Program-made: the position numbers and the translations under genes | The notes under the pieces: generated by a model | Databases searched by the model: none | What the model was told of the DNA's origin: nothing | Seen by the model: only the letters and a program-made list of their open reading frames with translations | Shown: one piece after another, positions 22,236 to 32,714 of the stretch | How the letters are laid out: each line of letters starts with the position of its first letter | How positions within the stretch are numbered: position 1 is the stretch's first letter | From: Galeopsis tetrahit | Lineage: Eukaryota; Streptophyta; Magnoliopsida; Lamiales; Lamiaceae | Length of the DNA stretch: 64,000 nt | Assembly (NCBI GenBank): GCA_963675135.1 | Contig: OY776122.1 | Location: forward strand, 80,362,472-80,426,471 | Direction of reading: 5' to 3'

Positions 22236-25200
22236 TTAAAGATTTTGATAAAGGTGTGGAGAAAGGCGAGGAGTGAGAAGGACTTTAAGAGGCTTCAGCT
22301 TTGGAAGAGCAATTCCCAACCCTTCTCCCATGTCCACCGCCTCCTCTCCCATCGGAGTACACACCTCGAAACCTTGGAGCAATCGACCAAGACTTAACTG
22401 TATTACCTATAATATATATACAAAATCAAACCTTAAAACAATAACACAAAAATGCATGTATATAAATAAATAAGAAAAAATTATATTTATTTAATAAGTA
22501 AATACATACTCCCTTCAATTTAATACTCCATCCGTCCATCAAAAGTGTGATCATTTCCATTTTTTTTAAATCCACAAAAAACGTGTTTATTCTATTTAAA
22601 TAATTAACTTTTAAATATTTTTTCTATTTTATTAACAAGATTAAGTATCTACGAGCAATATTCTTTACTCGTTACCTCATATATCTTTTTTATAATTAAA
22701 ATATGTATAAAAAAAAGTGAGCACACTTTTAGTGGACACAGGAGTATACTACTATATGTTATTCTAAATCAAGTGCACACATGTTTTCAAAAAAAAAAAA
22801 AATCAAGTGGACACATATTCATGACTTCATAGTATTCACTTAATTTTTATTTTATAGTACTCCCTCCGTCCCATACTTGAAGGCACATTTTACCATTTTG
22901 AGTGTCCCATACTTGAAGACACATTACCTAAAATAGTAAAAACACTTTTAAACGCTCCCCTTAAAACATCACAATATTACAACAAATGTCACTACTTTAT
23001 AACACTAAAAAAGTAACTTTATTACTCCCTCCGTCCCGTGATTATTTGCACATTTTCCTTAACGGGCGTCCCAACATTATTTGCACACTCTTAAAAAGGA
23101 AATAACTAACATAATTTTTACCAATATTACCCCTCATTTATTTTACTTGTGCCCACAACTTAACTCAATTTATGACTTTAGTCAAATTTTTACCCACTTT
23201 AGTCAATGAATTACCAATAATACCCCTCCTTTATTCTACCATACATATCACTATATTTTATTTTCTTAATTTTTGTGCTGGTCAAACCATGCACAAAATC
23301 CTGGGACGGAGGGAGTACTATTTATAAAGTTGAAAAGTCTTTATTATCCCCCTTTATCTTAGACAATATTAATAAACAATTCATTCATTAAAATCTGTGT
23401 TCAATTGATTTGAGCCTTCAAGTATGGGATGGAGGGAGTATTAAACTTTGAAGAGTACTATTACTCTGTAAGTGTAAATTAGAAAGAAGAAGAAAAACAA
23501 ACGTAACTAAATTGACTAATTACTACCTGCAATCCAAATGTCATTCCAGGGCACATTCTTCTTCCAGAGCTAAAGGGAATGTACTCATAACACTGCCCTT
23601 TGAAATTCACATCCCTACTCTCTTCCAAAAATCGTTCTGGTCGGAACTCTTCCGGATCAGACCACACATTGGGGTCGCGATGCAACTTCCACAAGTTCAC
23701 GATCAGACGAGTGCCTTTGGGAACGTGATACGTTCCCACGTGGCAGTCTTCGGTGGCCTCGTGTGGGCCGGCCAGGGGCCCTGGTGGGTACAGCCTCAAC
23801 GTTTCTTTGAAAATGGCTTGCAAGTAATTGAGGTTGTTGATGTCGGATTCCTGAAGCCATCTATCTCGGCCTACGTTGGCGTCGATTTCGTCTTGGGCTA
23901 GTTTTAAGGCGTGGCGATTGTTTAGTAACAATGAGAGTGCCCATATTAGCGTCTCCGCCGTGCTTTCTGATCCTGTTAGGATAAGAATCTGATCGAACCA
24001 AACAAAGGTCATGCATGCACCAAATTCTCTGTTTCATAATTAATATATATAATTGCAAATATGATAGCTTAATTAATTACCAGAATTGTGGCCTTGATGA
24101 TAGTTTCCCTATTATAGCCAGATATCATTTCACTCTCGTGCATACTTGAAAGCATCACATCCATGAAATCGGACTCAGTTTGATCCTCCTTCCTTGTCTG
24201 AATTATTCTTTCTCGGACCCAATCTTCCAAAATTTTGTCTATGTCTTTAGCAGTTTGTTTCATGGATTTTATATATCCACCAATGTCCAACCATTCTAGC
24301 GAGGGAATTGCATCAGAATAAACAAATAATCCGCTCAGGTATAATCCTTTCTTTATTCCTTCTTTCAACTCCTTATCTTTCTCATCTCCACTGTACGTAC
24401 GTACCAAAATTCATGTTGTATAATTAAGAGAAATTATTAAAATCTCTCTTAAAAGATTAATTGCATATGACAAACACTTTTGAACTCAACTTCATGTGAT
24501 ATTTTTTTTTATGCATACGAAATAGGGGAGTTGGCTCGACTCAGGCTTAAGTAAAGACTTGTAATTAATCGATAAGTGTAGAGAACTCTATGAATTAAGA
24601 AAACTCACGTAAGCATTTTGTGTTTTCTGAATATAAATGTGATTAAAAGGGAATTACAATTAAATGAATTACCTAAACACAAAGCTGTGTAATTTATACT
24701 TAAATTTGAATAAACTAACTACTAAGTTAACTCATTAACAACCCAGGTTGTTTGATTGGAAGCTTTGATAACATAAAAAAAAATTGTCTCATATAAAAAG
24801 TTCAAACTTGAAGAGAGTTAAAAAATTAATTCTTGTATATTAATTTATAATTAATAAAAACTAAAGGCTTTATAAGTTATCATCCACGGTCAACCAACTA
24901 AACATGAATTTAATCGGCTTTGGATGAGTCTTGACACTAAGGTTGAACAGGCCAGTTACTTATATAGTTATATGTAAATAATATAATTGAACATATATAT
25001 TTTAAGTAATTAACTATTCAACTCAATTATAACACTAACATTTTTTTTTTTAAATGTCTAATAAAAACGATAAGAGAAAAACAAGGAAATGCATTTTCAT
25101 TAATTAAAAATATTGTCTCTCATGCACCTAGCCTTCTCGTTTCGGGTAGATCCCTTATTAATTCGAGTTTACGTGAACTTTATTTCTTCTTCAAATGTTG

Positions 25201-26013
25201 TGGACCTAAGTTTAGATGTACAAAAATGACATTCCATATGTATAACAATGACACTTCTCGTATGAATAACAACGATATTTAAAAAATAAAAAATTTTAAT
25301 TAATATATGGTGATTTATGAGCTTAAGACACTCACATCATCTAAAATAAGATAAGTGTGAAAATAATTTATATTAATTCTATTATGACAAATTAGTACTA
25401 GTACTTACTGATCCGAAAATGAGAACCTCTTTCCAGCTAGCATGGTGAGGGTAATATTGAAAGTCAAGTTCTCAAACCAACTTCCCATGTCCACTATTTT
25501 GTTCCCTGCTGCACCAATAATCGAATACAAATCTTTAATAAAGTGGCCCACTTCCGAGGCTCGTACATGGCTGAGACTGTCGAGCCTCCGTGCCGTCAGA
25601 AGCTCGACGGTCACCATTTTGCGGACGTGGCGCCAGTAGGGCCCGTATGGGGCCAAAGCAAATGTTGCATTTTCATAGCCCATATACTTGCCGATTGCCA
25701 TGCTGGGGCGGCTGGCGAACACTCGGTCGTTGGTACTGGTCAAACATTCTTTTATGGCTTCCCAATTGCTCACCACCAGGCCCTGGTGGCTGCCCAGGCG
25801 GAGGGAGAATATGGGGCCGTATTTGTCCGCCATGGCTCCGAGGGTTCGTGCCACCGGAGTTTGGCCGCCCAGGAGGTGGAGGTGGCCTATGATGGGCCAT
25901 GCACCGGGTGGCTCCGGTGCTCTATTTTCTTGTGAAGAATTATATGTTTTGAGGAAGCGTCGGTAGATGGGGATTGTAGCTACAAGTACTATGATGATCA
26001 GGATAATATCCAT
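22236..26013 (-). CDS. Cytochrome P450, CYP82D-like (4 exons)
   Basis: Probable ER monooxygenase; flavone 6- or 8-hydroxylation is the best family-based guess. Exons on -: 26013-25409, 24390-24081, 23988-23527, 22406-22236; all joins are GT-AG, phases 2, 0, 0, giving 515 aa. Exons 1 and 2 together are 915 nt, exactly the length of exon 1 in the + strand P450. Parts: anchor 1-17, [13 protein letters not shown] near 34-46, [10 protein letters not shown]-helix TGSEST (310-315), ETLR 367-370, PERF 422-425, canonical heme loop [10 protein letters not shown] with Cys about 451. Intron 3 falls just after the heme helix (GLQ|VIQ) and is filled with MITEs; the last 56 residues come from the distant exon 4. 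A gene finder could easily lose that exon. No defect is seen. Confidence 0.87.
22526..22744. mobile_element. Stowaway-like MITE in intron 3 of the 4-exon P450 gene
   Basis: CTCCATCCGTCCATCAAAAG at the left pairs with CTTTTAGTGGACACAGGAG at the right, with TA on both sides (22524-22525 and 22745-22746). Length is 219 bp. The termini are more worn than in its neighbours. Confidence 0.7.
22860..23438. mobile_element. Stowaway-type MITE interrupted by another MITE (intron 3 of P450)
   Basis: CTCCCTCCGTCCCATACTTG at the left and CAAGTATGGGATGGAGGGAG at the right form extended inverted ends with TA duplications (22858-22859 and 23439-23440). A second complete MITE (23025-23315) splits it, so the original element was about 290 bp. 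Confidence 0.85.
23025..23315. mobile_element. Younger Stowaway-type MITE nested in the previous one
   Basis: CTCCCTCCGTCCCGTGATTA and GGGACGGAGGGAG ends are flanked by TA (23023-23024 and 23316-23317). It is 291 bp long and lies wholly within the 22860-23438 element. Confidence 0.85.
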
Positions 26014-26676
26014 TTTATGAATTGAATATTCTAGTTATAAATTGTCGGTAACATACCCATTGCTTTTTATAATGTTAGAGATGCCAGCATATGGTCGTCG
26101 TATATGGATACATTATGTTAGACTAATTCGCAAGGTCTTGCTAGTCTTTTTTTTTTTTTTTTTTTTTTGTGGTGTAAAATATGAGGCATCTTGTGGTGGG
26201 CACCACATGCCCAGACCTGTCCTCATATATATCTGCTTAATTTTGATTACAATTTGAATCGTGTGGTGCAGTCACTACCACATGAATATTCAAGCTGGCC
26301 CCTTGTTCTTGTATTCCTCGATCCAAAAAAAAGCCAAAGGACTATTGTGTTGTTAATATTTTAAGCCTTGAAAAAAGTTGTTTGAAAATGTGGCACCTCT
26401 CGACTTTTTTATTTTTCCACCCCATGGGCGTGCTTCACGGATGTAATGTTAATTTGAAAATGTGAGCAACTAATAAGTCTACTACTATTTCTTGGTCTTC
26501 AAAAAACAAAAAAGTCTACAATCTGGGCAAGACTAGGGATGACAAACGACAAAATAAAATATTTGAGTTGAATCTCAAATATAAAAGTACTCAAATATGA
26601 GTAGGGCCTATTTATTGGGCTGATAAATTTCGAAATCTGGCCCATTTAAAAATAAAATTGTGAAAAAAACAAAATA
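26014..26676. other. Upstream region of the 4-exon P450 gene and spacer
   Basis: No gene is seen. A T-homopolymer of about 20 bases lies at 26149-26168. The tRNA gene on - follows; the stretch just below it (about 26650-26676) reads TTTTGTTTTTT on -, a suitable Pol III terminator. Confidence 0.4.
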
Positions 26677-26750
26677 TGCTCTCGTTGAGAGTTGAACTCA
26701 AGACCTCCCGCTTACTAAACGGGTGCTCTAACCAACTGAGCTACGAGAGC
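26677..26750 (-). tRNA. tRNA-Thr (AGT)
   Basis: The 74-nt sequence on - folds as a cloverleaf. The acceptor stem is GCTCTCG with CGAGAGC, the D stem is GCTC/GAGC with loop AGTTGGTTA, and the anticodon stem is CCCGT/GCGGG with loop TTAGTAA, giving anticodon AGT. The T arm is TTGAG/CTCAA around TTCAACT. The discriminator base is A. No intron is present and CCA is not encoded, as expected for a nuclear gene. The D region and TTCAACT supply the internal A and B boxes, and a T-run follows for Pol III termination. Confidence 0.93.
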
Positions 26751-27391
26751 TTTGTTATATAATCATAAAGATCACTATTTAAAGAAGAAACGCAGTTAAA
26801 GTATAGTGAATCTTAAATATACTTATATGGAGTACTATATCCAGAGCCTTACAACTTCCAAGAGCACAATTCAAAAACAGCGACCTAGTTACGTGGATAT
26901 AAATAAGGTTGTAAATGAAGGTGTCTTGTAGTTCAAGTTTGTTTATAATGTTATCGAAATTTAAGTTTGAGTTTATTTGATAATAAATTGGATTGAGCTC
27001 AAACGAGCTTTAATCGAGCCGAACACAAATAGTTTGACATTTTAAACTTGTTTGATATCTATGTGGAACTAAATATGAAAGAACAATTATTTGAATATAA
27101 AGAAAATGATAGATCACAAATGAGTTTCCATGGCACACTTAAGATGCCTCAAAGCCAATGATAATTGATATAGAATATTATAACAAAAACATATTTCTGT
27201 AACGCAGCTTCAATGGCACACTCCCAGACCAAACACAAACACAAACACATTCCAACTGTAGCTGCGATCTTCTTCCATAGCTCCATCCAATTGTCTGATC
27301 GACCAACTAAGCCGATCAGCAGCACGTACGAGTGTGCACTTTAACAAGCAAAAAAAAAGAAAATACTATAATCCTGTATTTTAATCTAAAA
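26751..27391. other. Spacer and 3' region of GCH1
   Basis: No coding frame is seen. The text near 26930-27060 (GAGCTCAAACGAGC and similar) is a worn repeat resembling that at 2540-2790. The part next to the GCH1 stop is presumably its 3' untranslated region. Confidence 0.4.
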
Positions 27392-29332
27392 TCAATTTTC
27401 ACTGAGACTAGAGTTGGGAACGATCTGCAAGAACTTCAACCTAGCTGAGGGGTCGTTGGAAAATCGACCCAATACAGCAATGGTGGCGGTGCTGCTTCCA
27501 AATTTCTCAATCCCACGAGAAATCATACATGTGTGAGTAGCTTCAACAACTACTATTACATCTTCACCTAAGAATGATGAAACTGTTTCAGCTATTTGTC
27601 TTGTTAGCCTTTCCTGTACTTGGAGCTTGAACCCGTAAAAATGCACAATCGACTGTAGCAGAGATTTCTCAACTGGGTTGAACCCGTTCGAATTGTAGTA
27701 CCCTATGTGTACTACACCATGAAAGGGAAGCAAATGGTGTTCACATTGGGACCAAAACGGTAAATTCAGTTCAGAACACAGATGCTCTCTGAAATCCCCG
27801 TTACACTTTAAAGAATCTCTCTTATTTCGTACAAATCCATTTAGCTTCAAATCCAAATTACATTTTTTGAAGTTCATCAGCCATCTAAGGAAACGAGCAG
27901 GAGTTTCTAGAAGCTCCTTCCTCAATGGGTCCTCGCCTAGAGAACAGATAATCGAAGAAACTGAACTAAGCATAGCTGAATCAAAGGCCCCCGTTTTATT
28001 AAATGAATGAGAGGGACACCAAGATTTGTCGTTTGGCCCATTCGAATGGACATCCTCAACATTTATTCCTCGGAATCTCAGAAGACTGAGGAAATCGGTC
28101 CAAACATCTACCATCTCATCGTCAAAAGCTCCTGTACCCGACTTAACTAACTTCTTAACATAACTTGTGTGGTTTGGGTCAACAAGCACCGATTCAAAGT
28201 TGGGAAAGTTAATGTGAGAACATTGGAGGATAACAGCAACTCCAGTTGGTGCAAAACCATGCTGCAATGCTGCAGAAATTTCGTTGGCTAATCGCTGTGG
28301 ATCTTGTAGACGTTTAGCAAAAACATCAGCGACTCGAGAGAGCTTGCTTAGGCCCACAACTCTTTGACCAGACGGGACATAACCAACGTGACACTTAACT
28401 TGGAATGGAAGCAAGCAAGACTCACAATACGAAAAGAGATCAAGATCTCGAACGACAACAAGCCCACCAGTTCCACCAGCGTGACCAGCTCGGTTTTCCA
28501 CACCGGCTTCAGGGAATAAAGCACCACTCACTATGTCCTTCACATTTTGCTTATAACCTGGATATAAAATCATAAATACAGCTTCTCAAGAAAAAACACA
28601 AAAACCAAAGAAAGGTTTTTAAACTATTTTTATATATGGTGGAAGATACAAACAGCAAACAATTGATCAATTTGGTCATGAATCCAACTTACTGCATTCA
28701 AATCTCAGTAATCAGTATGAAACAAAAGTAAATTGTTATTTGCAAACCTCGCAAGTCGCAAGCATGTGGTTCCGTTTGCTGGTTATCATAAGTATGCACA
28801 GATAAGATCTAAAGTCTTATAAGCTTTGGAAACAGCTTACAAAATACAGGGGCTTATTAAATTAACATACCCTAAGTTAGTCTAGCAAACTTGAGTACAA
28901 AGAAACAAAACTCTAATCTATTTCAAAAGACATGCTAATATTGATCAGAGCACATATTTATATTGAAAATTATACTCTATTCAATACTCTAGCTATCCAA
29001 GAGTAGCAATCTAAGAATTTAATAAGCTCAATAATAGCACAGATCCAATCATACCAATCTTTAATTTGATTAAAAACTCCATAAGTTACTTGAAAGTAAT
29101 AGATCCAAATGAATAGAAAATGACCTCGGGTCCCTTCTCTGAGGGCCTTAGCGACACGAAGAGGTGTCTTTCTGAGGCCTTCACGATTGGAATCTTCACC
29201 CAAACTCTGCAACAAAAGCTTCACAGATTCGTCAATGGCCAAAATCTCAGGCTCTTCCTCAAAACCCAGCTCCCCCAGATTCACTCCATTGCTTAGTTCC
29301 GCATCATAATGTCCCTCATCTAAAGCGCCCAT
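27392..29332 (-). CDS. GCH1: GTP cyclohydrolase I, plant two-domain type
   Basis: Converts GTP to dihydroneopterin triphosphate, the first step of the pterin branch of folate synthesis, in the cytosol. Exons on -: 29332-29125 and 28557-27392; the join GAG|gtcatt ... ccag|GTT is phase 1, giving 457 aa, close to other plant forms. An upstream TTG could extend the frame by two codons, but the ATG at 29332 is the natural start. There are two tandem GCHI domains. The N-terminal one (about 30-240) has YCESCLLPFQVKCHVGY and QRVVGLSKLSR. The C-terminal one (about 270-450) has CEHHLLPFHG, GFKLQVQERLTRQIAE and CMISRGIEKFGS. In this family each half lacks part of the active site and both are needed. A serine-rich linker joins them. 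There is no targeting peptide. Confidence 0.95.
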
Positions 29333-32300
29333 TGACAAACAAATCTAAAGATGCAAAACCCAGATCCAAGATTCAAACTTTTTCGCTCCCAAATTGAAAC
29401 AATAACAAAAAGGAAATTCGAATTTTTTAGGCACCCAACAAAACCTCAAAAAATAAATAAAAAATTATAGAAACCTAGTTACAAGAATTGATGCAGAAAC
29501 TGGATAGAAATACGAGGGGCTGTTATGGAGGCAGGATGAACGTAAGGTTGCCGTTTGTTTTTGGAATGTGCGGAAGCATTTGCCCTTTTCTTTTTCTATT
29601 TTTCTCACTTTTTTTCCAATTTCGATTTGGCTCTAAGAGAAGTGGGACCCAAATGAATGTCCGCATTTTGTAGCACAATTTGGGTCAGTTGATTTTATTA
29701 TTTGGCGGCTATGATCTTCTCAAAATCCAATTATCATGACTATCTACTTGCTGCCAACATGATTCTATATCTATCTTAATTTGAAATTTAAATTTCGTTT
29801 TAAATAATCATTTAAAATCGTTCATATTAAATAATAAATATATTGATTTAACATAAAAAAAATATATAATATCATACCCATCATTATAATTTTTTTTAAA
29901 TATAATAATATTAATACTATAATAATATTATAAATTCAATCATCAAATCATTATAATCTTACCTAACAATAATACAATACTCTTTTTGGTTTGCTATAAA
30001 AAAAAAAAAAAATCTGTTGAATTTTTAATTAAAAAAATGTTTAAAAAATAATAGATATAATACAGATTGAGAATGAAAATTGGCACATTATCGTACAAAG
30101 AAAATTGACAAACTGATAAAAAATTGACATATAAAATATAAATAACATGAACTCCCAGTATATATAGGGGGATATATACACATATATGTTTTAATGTGTT
30201 TTTTTTTTTAATACGTTGCTATTTTATATTGCTATCCTATTTGAAAAAACAAAATATATTAATAATTATTTTTAGATTATTAATCAAAATTTATTGTACA
30301 ACTCATTTAAGTTCAACTTACTCGATCATCTTTTATATAATTGCTCACAAATTAGAACACAACTCATTAAATCCTAAATATATATTATTATAATGGAGAT
30401 ATTTACTTTAATATTAAATTATAATTTTATCAATTCAGGGTAAAAAAAAAAAAAAAAAACCTAAAACATTTTCCCATCAAATGAGTTTGATTTTAATTTC
30501 CAAATCAGTGTAATTTTTTTTAGCTAGGAAGCTAAGTTTGATTTATACGATACATTGTTGTAACTTGTAAAGGGTATTGTCTGCATGCATGCTGCTCATA
30601 GATGAAAATATATAGATGCAGCTGATTGATATATTCACGTACCATCCTAAATTAATTTCAACTTGCAATAACGCAATTACTATAATAGATAGCTTCATAC
30701 CTTCAACGCAAATACTATTTCTTTCCTTCTACAAATATGGTGTGACTTTTTAGAATATATATATCATATTAAGATAAAAATATAAAAAATAATACATTTT
30801 ACATTAAAAGGTGATAAAGTTATATTAAAAATTGATAAAGTTATATTAAAAATTGATAATGATTTCACGTTAAGATAGTCTCATACAAATTTTTTTCTTT
30901 AAAAAATAAATTGATTCTAACAAGGTAAAGATTAAAATATCTCCTAAACAGAAAATGAGTTTTTTATAACAATCAAATCATGGGGCCCAATATGTTTTCA
31001 ATATTTTCAAAGGCACTAAACTAAGTGCATATAATATTATATTGTTAAAAAAAATATAAATATAATTAAATTGATATAGATTTTTAATCACATATTTTAA
31101 ACAATTAACTTAAATTCATCTTACTCGATCATCTTTTTTATATAGATATAACTAAATTGATTTAGATTTTTGGAATGATGGCAAATGTAAGTAAATGGGT
31201 GATGATTAATTATCCTCTCATTAACCACTACTATGGGCCACAAATAAATGCAGCGGTTTAAGTGAAGAGGAAAATTTGGTTAATTGTAGTGGTATATATA
31301 ATTACAAAAGAAAATAGAGGATATTCCCAATAGAATATCCTGTGATCCAATTTACTTGTCCATTCTTCCACTTGTTATACACATATGGTGTACAAAATTA
31401 TAATGGTTTCTTGAATTTACATGCCATGGAAAATATTGTGCGAGAGGGGTTGTAAGATAAATTAAAATTATTTTCATTTCTTCAGTCATTTACCCACTAA
31501 CTCATAGTCTCATACAGTACATTTTTTTGTATTCATCTTTATAGTGCTGGATGGAGATTGAGGTTCTCAATGCTAAAACGGGGGTTTATTTTGATTTTAT
31601 CACGTAGAAATTTGATTACAAAGTTACTTCTCATAACAATTAAACAAACAAATGAATTATTATATACTCCGTATCATATGATTCATTTACTATACATATG
31701 TATGGTCTATTATGAAAAGAGTAAATACAAGAATTAGAAATGATACTGCCATTACATCAGACTATTTAGAAACCTTCCAACTTTATTGCTCGGGTGCCAC
31801 TCCTGTTTATGAATGTTGAATGGAAACGGGACTCGAGGTATTACATTTTATAATCTACGTTTAAATGAAAATCCTCTGTAAAAACATTAATTATATAATA
31901 ATAAAAAGATTAGGAATGGCTCTTTTTAAATCATTTATTCTTATATTTGATATTGAGGGTTTCAGAACATCATTACTTGCAACAAATTATCACCATCCGA
32001 TAATATTGGAATGCCTTATTTAAAAATAATGATTATTAATTATACACCTTTGAGTCCAAAATTAATTAAGTAATCAACAAAGAAAATAAGATTATCCATG
32101 ACAACAGCTAGCCGCTTTAAACCTTATAAGTTATAACAACACCAACAAAACTTCAGAATTTGGTTATCAAATGTCGATTTTCTTCCCCACAAGTTTCACT
32201 TCTCTAATTATTAATTTAATCAGTTATTATTTGTTTAACCTATCAAAAAACACTTGAGACCTTTCGAATTGAGAGAATGGATTTTAAATCAAAATGATAT

Positions 32301-32580
32301 TAAATGAATCACAATTTTAGAACATTCCAAGTTATCTATTGAATCAGGAGAAAGATTAAAATAGATCCAAAATTAAATTGAGCCACATTGGATGAGCTAG
32401 ACAATTGGATCCTAAGTCTCATTTATAAATCTCCGAATGAGCATCATAATCACGCACTGTTTTTTTCCTACTTTCTCTAAATGAAACTCAATAAGCTATA
32501 CGATAAGAGAGTACTGAAGATAAAGTATATAGTCTTTTACTGTGAAATCATGGAATAGACAACAATCATAAGCAATAGAT
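29333..32580. other. AT-rich intergenic DNA between GCH1 and the kinase gene
   Basis: The first 150 bp is presumably the GCH1 leader and promoter. No gene is seen in the rest, which is very AT-rich with poly-A and poly-T runs. A short text (about 30300-30340, ACTTACTCGATCATCTTTT) recurs near 31110-31140, but no element could be delimited. Confidence 0.45.
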
Positions 32581-32714
32581 ACGGTCAAACTTCCATACCG
32601 TATATGGTATACGGTCAAGCATGCCTACCAGGTATTCTGTACATTGTACGGTCAAACTTCCATACCGTACATGGTATACGATCAAGCCTGCCTACCAGGT
32701 ATTCTGTACATTGT
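32581..32714. repeat. 67-bp tandem duplication over the kinase stop codon
   Basis: Two 67-bp units (32581-32647 and 32648-32714) differ at about four positions. Both begin ACGGTCAAACTTCCATACCG and end GGTATTCTGTACATTGT. On -, the predicted kinase reading frame enters the upstream unit and stops at TAG (32692-32694); the same TAG context is present in the second unit. Confidence 0.85.

Noticed and set aside
25543..25935. Open frames of 90-130 codons on + across the 4-exon P450 exon 1, and similar ones opposite the other P450 exons (12038-12598, 17154-17577, 23512-23901)
   Set aside because: They mirror GC-rich P450 exons on the other strand, have no domain of their own, and end where exons end.
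29333..29338. Upstream TTG start of GCH1
   Set aside because: A plant nuclear gene should start at ATG; 29332 gives a family-like N terminus.
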